From: CAYGZM01 sp964354365
GTDB lineage: Bacteria; Planctomycetota; Phycisphaerae; Sedimentisphaerales; Anaerobacaceae
NCBI GenBank assembly: GCA_964354365.1
Contig: CAYGZM010000028.1
Span: 1 to 34,294, forward strand
Reading direction: 5' to 3'
Length of the DNA stretch: 34,294 bases
Both the position numbers and the translations under genes were made by a program. Below, piece by piece: positions 22,970-29,260 of the stretch. Positions within the stretch are counted from its first letter, which is position 1; every line of letters starts with the position of its first letter. The notes beneath the pieces were generated by a model. The model saw nothing but the letters and a program-made list of their open reading frames with translations, had not been told where the DNA came from and made no database searches.

Positions 22970-23698
22970 CGGCACTGCCTCCGGGGATAGCTCGATGATG
23001 GTTGCGGAGGGGAGTTTTTGGGTGATGATCTCGGCGGCGAGGTTGGTCCATTGTTTACACCCATCGAGAACAACGCTGTCGCTGCTGGCCACGACCAATT
23101 CGGTTCTTTTCAGTTCGGCATCGGGACTCAAGGCCAGCTCAATCTGCCAACCCCAACCGTTCTTTTGTGCCAGTTCGCCAATCAGTGTTTTCAATCGCCC
23201 GCTATTGGAAACGGGCCTGTCTAACAGCCACAGCACCCTGCCGGCGTGGAACTCTCTGAGAAACCGCCCTATCAGCTCGACAGCCGGTATGGTCTCGGTG
23301 ACTTTGCGGTAGGTCCCGTGAATACTCGCCAGGTCCCGCAAGCAGCCGTCGCGGCCTCTGAAGATGACGCCGCTGCTCATCGCGGCCTCGATCGTTATCA
23401 GTACATTATAGCCATCGACGGCAATATCCCGGCCTGCAAGCTCTTCTGTTGGGATACGACGTCGATTGCGCAATTCGAGCTGCTGGTCGGAGCAGGCGCT
23501 GCGCATCACGGCCAGCCTTTGCCTCTCGGTCAAAGAGAACTTGTCACCGACTAATTTGAGGGCGCTTTTCTCGGCGTAACCTTTGGTCAGCAGAAGCGAA
23601 TAGTCCGCGAGCGCGGCCCGCAAGCCGATGATTGCTTCGGGCGCAAAGAGCTTTCCGTCATCAGGGTGCGGCCCTCTGTGTGTTCGCTTATCGGGCAT
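22964..23698 (-). CDS. DUF434 protein with PIN-like fold
   Basis: A 244-residue protein in the DUF434/DUF5616 family. The N-terminal ~75 residues (MPDKRTHRGPHPDDGKLFAP, then LTERQRLAVMRSACSD) form the DUF434 region. The second part has acidic strands placed as in PIN-type nucleases: DIAVDGYNVLITIEAAMSSG, VLWLLDRPVSNSGRLK, and ELVVASSDSVVLDG. The family has no firmly established function; a nuclease activity is only suggested by this pattern. AAGGA lies seven bases before the ATG. It converges on the ParE-type toxin gene. Confidence 0.8.
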   Translation of the reverse strand: MPDKRTHRGPHPDDGKLFAPEAIIGLRAALADYSLLLTKGYAEKSALKLVGDKFSLTERQRLAVMRSACSDQQLELRNRRRIPTEELAGRDIAVDGYNVLITIEAAMSSGVIFRGRDGCLRDLASIHGTYRKVTETIPAVELIGRFLREFHAGRVLWLLDRPVSNSGRLKTLIGELAQKNGWGWQIELALSPDAELKRTELVVASSDSVVLDGCKQWTNLAAEIITQKLPSATIIELSPEAVPL

Positions 23699-23754
23699 GT
23701 AACGGTCCTTCAGATTCCCGAAAATAATGATCCGCTTGGCGCGACTGTTTCAAC

Positions 23755-23788
23755 AGATTCCTCGACTGCGCTCGGAATGACAGATTGG
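23755..23788. repeat. 34-bp dispersed repeat, copy 2
   Basis: AGATTCCTCGACTGCGCTCG followed by GAATGACAGATTGG. It differs from 8911-8944 at two positions, has the same orientation, and is likewise intergenic. Confidence 0.7.
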
Positions 23789-23804
23789 CGCGGTTTGCAG
23801 CACT

Positions 23805-24806
23805 TCATATTCTCTCGCCCTTTTCACGGGCCTCGTTGATTTGCTTTCGGCTGCGATGCTGATATTCGCGGAGCGTTTCAATTTCGTATTTCTTCAACAC
23901 TTCGCGCACGCGAACGCCCGGCTTAGTCGCCCTAAAAAGCCACCACGGGGCGAGGTCTTCCTCGCTCAGATTCCGCTCGACGGTAATATCGTCTGGGTGT
24001 TCGTCGAGCATCTTTTTGACCTTTTCGCGGTTGAAATCGTGGTGGGCAAATGCACGATCCAAATCCAGCGTCGCGATGAACTGCTTGGGCCGGGGCTTTT
24101 GAATGTCTGCGCAAGTCTTGCCGGTTATGTCGATGATATTGCCCGCCCCGACCGGGACGATATAGTAGTGATACAGAATAGCGAAGGCATTCAAAGGCGA
24201 GCCGCCGCCGTACGCGCTCGGCCAGAATACAATATCGACGTCCAGATCATCGCATGTTTGCCATAGCTCCGCATAGTTCAAGTCGAAGCACGTCAGAATG
24301 CCTATCCTGCCGAAATCGGTCGCGAAGACTTTGACGCCTTCGATGCTCAAGTGAAGGCCCTCGCCCCAGAACACAAAGACCTTGCGGTAATAACCGGCGA
24401 CGCTCCCCTTGCGGTCAATCAGGACCGCGGTATTGTATTGCTTATCGCCGGCCTGCTCGCGTATCGGGCAGATCACATACATATTGTACTGCTTAGCCAG
24501 TTCGGCGACGGCCCTGGTAGTGGGGCCCGGTATAGGCTCGGCCTCGGTGCCGGCGAATTCCTCGGGCAGGCAGGCGATATCGACTCCGTTTTTGCCTGCG
24601 GTGTGCAGGTGTTCAATTGCCTCTTTTAGCTTTTCGTCGTACTTGCCACCAAAGCCTATGCAGATGGCCGCGACCCTGACCTGCCTGCCCGGCAGTCTGT
24701 TCCGGTCAAGCTGCGGAACAACCTTCATCGCGTCCGCCTGGGCCCACGCCGCACAAGAGAGAAACATGAAAACGAAATACCGCGAAAGTGCTTTGCCAGT
24801 TGTCAT
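23805..24806 (-). CDS. Exported carbon-nitrogen hydrolase (nitrilase superfamily)
   Basis: A 333-residue protein. The start is taken at 24806 because a signal peptide follows (ALSRYFVFMFLSCAAWAQAD). The nitrilase triad is in place: Glu in IACLPEEFAG, Lys in AGYYRKVFVFWG and Cys in ILTCFDLNYAELWQ. Strands VRVAAICIGFG, MYVICPIREQ and TAVLIDRKGSVAGYY match the alpha-beta-beta-alpha fold. Family members cleave amide or nitrile C-N bonds. An exported member would act on environmental or envelope amides, but the substrate is unknown. The C-terminal ~70 residues are charged and helical (VLKKYEIETLREYQHRSRKQ). It is divergent from the metallo-beta-lactamase gene. Confidence 0.85.
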   Translation of the reverse strand: MTTGKALSRYFVFMFLSCAAWAQADAMKVVPQLDRNRLPGRQVRVAAICIGFGGKYDEKLKEAIEHLHTAGKNGVDIACLPEEFAGTEAEPIPGPTTRAVAELAKQYNMYVICPIREQAGDKQYNTAVLIDRKGSVAGYYRKVFVFWGEGLHLSIEGVKVFATDFGRIGILTCFDLNYAELWQTCDDLDVDIVFWPSAYGGGSPLNAFAILYHYYIVPVGAGNIIDITGKTCADIQKPRPKQFIATLDLDRAFAHHDFNREKVKKMLDEHPDDITVERNLSEEDLAPWWLFRATKPGVRVREVLKKYEIETLREYQHRSRKQINEAREKGERI

Positions 24807-24856
24807 CGTTGTCGCCCCAGTCTTTAACGTGGCTCTTAGACAATTGATTCGACTGT

Positions 24857-24884
24857 AGTGTATCACCGTCAGGAACAGAATCAA
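24857..24884 (-). promoter_or_regulatory. Possible promoter of the nitrilase-family gene
   Basis: On the minus strand TTGATT (24884-24879), 16 bases, TACACT (24862-24857). The start codon is about 50 bases downstream. Confidence 0.35.
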
Positions 24885-24891
24885 AAACAAA

Positions 24892-24920
24892 TTGACACAG
24901 TTGGCGGACGCCTCTACCAT
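24892..24920 (+). promoter_or_regulatory. Predicted promoter of the metallo-beta-lactamase gene with an overlapping inverted repeat
   Basis: TTGACA (24892-24897), 17 bases, TACCAT (24915-24920). The -10 is embraced by ACGCCT (24908-24913) and AGGCGT (24922-24927), a perfect inverted repeat that could be an operator. Direct AATAATCA words follow at 24941-24969 before the ATG at 24976, which lacks a Shine-Dalgarno. Confidence 0.5.
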
Positions 24921-24975
24921 TAGGCGTTTGTGCGATAGCCAATAATCAATAATCATTGGTCAATAATCAATTGCG

Positions 24976-25824
24976 ATGCCGAGCCATAACTTAGCACGAA
25001 TAGAGATAGACGACCTTGAGGTCATCGGTTATTCGGTGGCCGGGGAAGAGACTGTCGTGGCAATACCGCAGTTAGACGTATGCTTCGACATCGGCAAGGC
25101 GCCCGACCAGCTCATTCACATCAACCACGTTCTGCTCACCCACGGCCACATGGACCACGCGGCGGGCTTTGCATACTACCTCTCGCAGCGGAAGTTCACG
25201 GGCCAATCGCCGGGCACCATCCTGGCCCCCAGGAATCTCCTCGGCCCTATCCGCGAGATAATCGATGCCTGGGGGCAATTGGACGGCAACAAGATACCGG
25301 CCAATCTCGTGGGCGTAAAGCCGGGCGACGAATACCAGATAAAGCCGAATCTGTTCGCAAGGGCGTTCCCGACGAAGCACAGTAAAGGCTCTGTGGGCTT
25401 TGCCGTGATTGAGAAACGCAAGAAGCTAAAACCCGAGTACGCCGGGCTGACAGGGCCGCAAATCGTCGAGCTAAAAAAGCAGGGCGTCGAAATCGATTAC
25501 CCGCTCGATATACCGATTGTAAGCTATCTCGGCGATACGCAGTACGTCGATTTTTCGCAATTGGAATACATCGCCAAGAGTAAAATCCTGATTGCCGAGT
25601 GCACCTTCTACGAGGAAGAGCACGCCGGAAGGGCCGAGGCTGGGCGACATATACACATCGACGAATTCGCAACGCTGCTCGACAAGATGCAAAACGAGCA
25701 CATCATCATCACGCACACCACGCAGCGGACCCCCATGCGCGAAATCCGCAAAATACTAAAAGACGCCCTGCCCGCCGAGCAATACGAGAAGATCACGATC
25801 CTGACGTCTCGAGGGCCGAAATAG
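24976..25824 (+). CDS. Metallo-beta-lactamase-fold hydrolase, RNase Z-like
   Basis: A 282-residue soluble protein. The metal-binding motif is HVLLTHGHMDHAAGFAYYLS (HxHxDH). Later ligands are His in FPTKHSKGSVGF, Asp in VSYLGDTQYVDF and His in IIITHTTQR, all spaced as in RNase Z-type members. RNase Z cleaves 3' trailers of tRNA precursors; many homologues have other substrates, and the exosite arm characteristic of true RNase Z is not obvious. I would therefore call it RNase Z-like only. No ribosome-binding site precedes the ATG. Its 3' end overlaps the convergent carboxypeptidase-regulatory-like gene by 69 bases. Confidence 0.85.
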   Translation: MPSHNLARIEIDDLEVIGYSVAGEETVVAIPQLDVCFDIGKAPDQLIHINHVLLTHGHMDHAAGFAYYLSQRKFTGQSPGTILAPRNLLGPIREIIDAWGQLDGNKIPANLVGVKPGDEYQIKPNLFARAFPTKHSKGSVGFAVIEKRKKLKPEYAGLTGPQIVELKKQGVEIDYPLDIPIVSYLGDTQYVDFSQLEYIAKSKILIAECTFYEEEHAGRAEAGRHIHIDEFATLLDKMQNEHIIITHTTQRTPMREIRKILKDALPAEQYEKITILTSRGPK

Positions 25825-26034
25825 CCGGCGGATGGATAAGGGAACAGCATGCACCTCGATTCCATTGATGGGTTTTCCTCCGCTGTCCGTTACGCGGCCC
25901 GTCACACTCACCCGTTCGGGCACATAAGCCTTGTAAAAGAGGACTCCGACGAATCCAGTGACTGCAAGCGCAACGACGCCGACGCTCACGAGCGTGACCA
26001 CGGCGACGGTCTTTACCATCGAAAGTCCCGTCAT
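25756..26034 (-). CDS. Membrane protein with truncated carboxypeptidase-regulatory-like domain
   Basis: A 92-residue protein. AAGGAG lies eight bases before the ATG. Residues 6-33 form a membrane helix (VAVVTLVSVGVVALAVTGFV). Outside it, RVSVTGRVTDSGGKPINGIE then VHAVPL is the start of a carboxypeptidase regulatory-like (transthyretin-type) beta-sandwich. After about 22 residues of that domain, which normally needs about 80, the sequence turns into unrelated residues (SIRRLFRPSRRQD) that are antisense to the metallo-beta-lactamase gene. This looks like a gene whose 3' part was deleted. It lies 58 bases after the HAAS-type gene and may be the third gene of the PadR operon. Confidence 0.6.
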   Translation of the reverse strand: MTGLSMVKTVAVVTLVSVGVVALAVTGFVGVLFYKAYVPERVSVTGRVTDSGGKPINGIEVHAVPLSIRRLFRPSRRQDRDLLVLLGGQGVF

Positions 26035-26092
26035 CTTTGCCGCTCCTTTCGGCAGCTATGGCGCGCGGCGGGCGATTGATGCATTCAACAGA

Positions 26093-26797
26093 CTATTCCT
26101 GCACCGGTCGGCCGTCGCTTGCACGCAACTTGATCATAAGCGCCATGAGCACCACCGGCAGCAGGATGGGCAATGTCCACCGCAGATATGCCGAAATGAG
26201 CGCCATTCGTCCCACCTCATCGGGACTCATCATCCTGGCGATGAGCACGCTGAACAGGACCTGAGCGGCGCCAAGCACAGCCACCGACACGAGCAGAGAT
26301 GTCAAGAGCACGACCTTGCCCCTAAAATCGCTTGTCAATCGGTTAAAGCTCAATACCTTCGAGTTCCGCTTGCACACCGAGTAGATGAGCAGGAGCGCAA
26401 CGCCAAAACCCAACAGCCCTGCAGCAACGCCGAGAACGCCCGCGCCATAGGGCCCCAAGCCGCCCAGACCGGCAATCAGAGCACCAGCGTTTCCTGAAGC
26501 TCCTGCCAAGCACCTGGCCAGTAAATACGCAAGCACGCCCGCGGCCATCCAGAAGAGCCGACTCCTCAACATCAGCCCGCCATTGACTTTGGCGAACTCA
26601 CTCTCAAGGCTGCGCGTATCCCCAAGTCGGCGCCCGGCAACGAGGAAGGCCTCCTGCTCAGACAACCCTGCCGCCGCTAATCGTTCTATCTCCTCTCTCA
26701 GATGGCTCTCCAGCTCGTCGATGTCCGCGCCGCCGAATGCCTCAGATTGGGCCAGGGCATTGCGCCACTTGATGACTTCTTCGTTCAGATTAAACAT
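26093..26797 (-). CDS. Membrane protein with HAAS/permease-prefix N-terminus
   Basis: A 234-residue protein. The N-terminal EVIKWRNALAQSEAFGGADI then DELESHLREEIERL and LSEQEAFLVAGRRLGD is the helical prefix found in HAAS (DUF1700-type) proteins and in permease-prefix domains of planctomycete and acidobacterial ABC exporters. It is followed by about five to six hydrophobic helices (LFWMAAGVLAYLLAR, VLGVAAGLLGFGVALLLIYS, VVLLTSLLVSVAVLGAAQVL, LPILLPVVLMALMI). These proteins are typically encoded with a PadR regulator, as here: the PadR gene overlaps its start by 13 bases. Its likely role is in envelope response; the prefix domain is thought to interact with the regulator or membrane partners. 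Confidence 0.8.
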   Translation of the reverse strand: MFNLNEEVIKWRNALAQSEAFGGADIDELESHLREEIERLAAAGLSEQEAFLVAGRRLGDTRSLESEFAKVNGGLMLRSRLFWMAAGVLAYLLARCLAGASGNAGALIAGLGGLGPYGAGVLGVAAGLLGFGVALLLIYSVCKRNSKVLSFNRLTSDFRGKVVLLTSLLVSVAVLGAAQVLFSVLIARMMSPDEVGRMALISAYLRWTLPILLPVVLMALMIKLRASDGRPVQE

Positions 26798-27126
26798 GGT
26801 TCAGTCTCCCACAATTGTCTTAGCGTTGAGTGAACAAGCATCCACTGGTTTTTTTGTTTCTTGAGCGTCTCGCCGCCCTTCTTTTCGAGGCGATAGTATT
26901 TCCGCTTCCTGCCGACCTCGGACACGCGCTGGAAAGACTTTATCAGGCGCTGCCGCTCCAGCCGATGCAGGACCGGGTAGAGCATCCCATCCGTCCACTG
27001 CATTCCGCCGCCTGAAAGCTCGCGAACGCGCTTGATGATCGCGTAGCCGTAGCTCTCGCCTTCGGCCAGGATCGATAGAATCAGCGGCGTCGCCGACGCC
27101 GCAACCAAATCCTTGTAAATAGCCAC
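26785..27126 (-). CDS. PadR-family transcriptional regulator
   Basis: A 113-residue winged-helix regulator: TPLILSILAEGESYGYAIIK, VRELSGGGMQWTDGMLYPVL, HRLERQRLIKSF, and GRKRKYYRLEKKGGETLKKQ as the wing and dimer helix. The start is GTG 27126 with AGGAG eight bases upstream. The gene overlaps the following HAAS-type membrane gene by 13 bases. PadR proteins usually repress their own operon and release in response to small hydrophobic ligands; the operator at 27161-27181 fits autoregulation. Confidence 0.9.
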   Translation of the reverse strand: MAIYKDLVAASATPLILSILAEGESYGYAIIKRVRELSGGGMQWTDGMLYPVLHRLERQRLIKSFQRVSEVGRKRKYYRLEKKGGETLKKQKNQWMLVHSTLRQLWETEPCLI

Positions 27127-27160
27127 TTTCGTATCTCCTGACAGAATACCTATAACTCAT

Positions 27161-27193
27161 ATACATAGTATCTCTATGTATAGTCGCTGTCAA
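27161..27193 (-). promoter_or_regulatory. Promoter of the PadR operon with overlapping operator
   Basis: On the minus strand a perfect TTGACA (27193-27188), 17 bases, then TACTAT (27170-27165). The perfect inverted repeat ATACATAG-N5-CTATGTAT (27161-27181) covers the -10 and part of the spacer, so a bound PadR dimer would block RNA polymerase. The message starts near 27158, about 32 bases before the GTG. Confidence 0.75.
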
Positions 27194-27366
27194 CAGGAAA
27201 AGTTCGGTTTTTTTCCAGAAATTATAGACAGATGTCCACTTCTGCCCACCCCTAATAGCCTAAGTGACGCCGGATACAGCACTTATGCAAACAGGATAGT
27301 GCTTTGCTTTGCGCTGCGGATTTCGAATTTTACATCTCTTGATTCGGTACAGAACCGAAGGCCTCA

Positions 27367-29004
27367 CTACTTCTTCTTTCTGACTTCTTCCTTGATCCGC
27401 TGTATGTGTCCTCTGCCGAGGGCTTTTACCTCGCAGCCGAGCTCGAAATACCGGCGGATTCTATCATCGCTCAATATGCCGAAGCAATCGATGACGGCCA
27501 GCGGCGCGCCGGCCCATTGGACTATTCTATCAGGATCGAGGTCCAGATACGGCGAGTGGGGAACAGCAAGGATAACGGCCTGGGCGCCGGCCAGGGCCGC
27601 CGCAAGATCGCTGCGGACCCGCATATTAACCAGGCCGGCCTGATTGCGGAAAAAGCGAGAGAGAGAATGCCCGGGCGAGGGGTACTCGTCCTGGTTCTCT
27701 AACTCGTACCAGTGTTCGAGATATGGGTCGTGGACCCGCATCTCGGCGCCCATTTCGGTGAGCCTTCGGACCACGACCTCCGAGCCGCTATAGCGCGTAT
27801 CGCCGACGTCCTGGCGGTAACTTGCTCCGCAGAGCAGCACCACGGCGCCTGCTATCTGGCGGCCCATATTTCTCAAGGCGTCGCGTGTTAAAGTCGCCAC
27901 GTGAAGGCTGCGAGTGTCGTTCACGTCGATTGCGGTGGTGGTCATTTTGAATATGTCGTCCTCGAAGCCGAGGATATGCTTATAGGCCCAATAGCCCAGG
28001 CCTCCGTCCTTCGGCAGGCAGTAGCCGCCAACACCCGGACCGGGGAATATGATATTGCTGTGGGTCGGGCGGACCTTGATAGCCTTGATAACTTTAATCA
28101 GGTCAACGCCGTTGCGCTCGGCGAACAGGCTCCACTCATCGAGAAAAGCGAGTATGGTCGCGCGGAAGGAGTTCTCGACGATCTTGGTGGTCTCCGACTC
28201 AATCGGCCTGTCCATCACCGTGAGCGGAAATTCCTCCGTGTTGAGCACTTCCCGCAGGAACTTCTCCACCCGCCGTCTCGCCTCGGCATTGCAGCCCGAG
28301 CAGACCCGCCAGAAATCTCGTATCGAGGCGACGTATTCCTTGCCCGGCATCACCCGCTCGAAACTGTGCGAGAGGAGCGGCTCGGACTCTATGCCGCGCT
28401 CGGCAAAGGCCTTTTTCATAATCGGCCAGGCCACGAATTCCGTCGTGCCAGGCGCAACCGTTGTCTCGATCAATGTCAGGCAATGGGGCGGGACCTTCTG
28501 GGCGATTGTCTTGATTGTCGCCTCCAGGGCGCCCATCTCCACTTTGCCCGTCCGCATATTGCCGAGGTCGTTTTTCGTATAATCGCACTGGACGTCCACA
28601 ACCACGCAGTCCGCCAGCTTCAGGCAATCGCTGTTGTAGGTGGCCGCCAACGTCTTTTTCTCACGTACGCAGCGGGCTATCATCGGCTCAACCTCTGGAT
28701 CCTCGGCCTTAACGGGCGAGATGCCCTGGTTAAGCAGCGGGATTTTCCAGTAGCTTCGAGTGCTCGGACGCTGACAGCCGATCACGAACTTGCTCGGCCT
28801 GCCCGTCTGTTTGTCAACGGTATCGGCGATAATCGCCGCCATAACCGCTCCGACAAAACCCACTCCCATTACAACAACGATTTCCTTGCCCTGGTTCCTC
28901 GCCTCGGCCACCAGCGATTCTATACGCTCCAGCTCGCGGGCGTATTCCTGCTCTGTGGGAATGGCGAACTTCTCACCGGACGGACTCACTGAATAATCAC
29001 TCAT
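27367..29004 (-). CDS. UDP-glucose/GDP-mannose-type nucleotide-sugar dehydrogenase
   Basis: A 545-residue protein. It has the dinucleotide-binding IVVVMGVGFVGAVMAAIIAD, the central ENSFRATILAFLDEWSLFAE, the catalytic GPGVGGYCLPKD with the thioester Cys, and the C-terminal VVLLCGASYRQDVGDTRYSG region of UDP-glucose/GDP-mannose dehydrogenases. The reaction would be a four-electron oxidation of a nucleotide sugar to its uronic acid with NAD. The typical length is 420-450 residues; the extra residues are partly in the N-terminal segment before the Rossmann motif and in a spacer near FRNQAGLVNM. Start at 29004 is set by AGGAG nine bases upstream. Likely feeds capsule or exopolysaccharide; no glycosyltransferase neighbours it. 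Confidence 0.88.
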   Translation of the reverse strand: MSDYSVSPSGEKFAIPTEQEYARELERIESLVAEARNQGKEIVVVMGVGFVGAVMAAIIADTVDKQTGRPSKFVIGCQRPSTRSYWKIPLLNQGISPVKAEDPEVEPMIARCVREKKTLAATYNSDCLKLADCVVVDVQCDYTKNDLGNMRTGKVEMGALEATIKTIAQKVPPHCLTLIETTVAPGTTEFVAWPIMKKAFAERGIESEPLLSHSFERVMPGKEYVASIRDFWRVCSGCNAEARRRVEKFLREVLNTEEFPLTVMDRPIESETTKIVENSFRATILAFLDEWSLFAERNGVDLIKVIKAIKVRPTHSNIIFPGPGVGGYCLPKDGGLGYWAYKHILGFEDDIFKMTTTAIDVNDTRSLHVATLTRDALRNMGRQIAGAVVLLCGASYRQDVGDTRYSGSEVVVRRLTEMGAEMRVHDPYLEHWYELENQDEYPSPGHSLSRFFRNQAGLVNMRVRSDLAAALAGAQAVILAVPHSPYLDLDPDRIVQWAGAPLAVIDCFGILSDDRIRRYFELGCEVKALGRGHIQRIKEEVRKKK

Positions 29005-29155
29005 TACAAACAACTCCTTTTGACAGAACAAATCAGCACATCACAACTTGTCGTTTCACGCTCCTGCTGGAACCGCCGCAAGTTTAACAGCTATCCACAC
29101 TTAGTCAAAGATTTTCCCCTCCGCCTGACGGCCCGGCAGCTAAATTGCGGTCATT

Positions 29156-29186
29156 TTGACTTGCTTTGGCCAGGCCAAAATGATAT
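29156..29186 (+). promoter_or_regulatory. Possible promoter and palindrome before the LamG/dockerin-like gene
   Basis: TTGACT (29156-29161) and TGATAT (29181-29186) are separated by 19 bases, which is long. The spacer is filled by the perfect palindrome TTTGGCC-A-GGCCAAA (29165-29179), a candidate operator. The gene starts at 29261. Confidence 0.35.
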
Positions 29187-29260
29187 AGTGAGTTTCGGCA
29201 TTCGAATTGTGCAGAACCGGTCTTGTGCAATTCGGTACATAGTTGGCCCGGAGGGTATGA

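Noticed and set aside
27901..28992. Plus-strand frame of 363 codons
   Set aside because: Antisense to the nucleotide-sugar dehydrogenase, which has a full set of family motifs.
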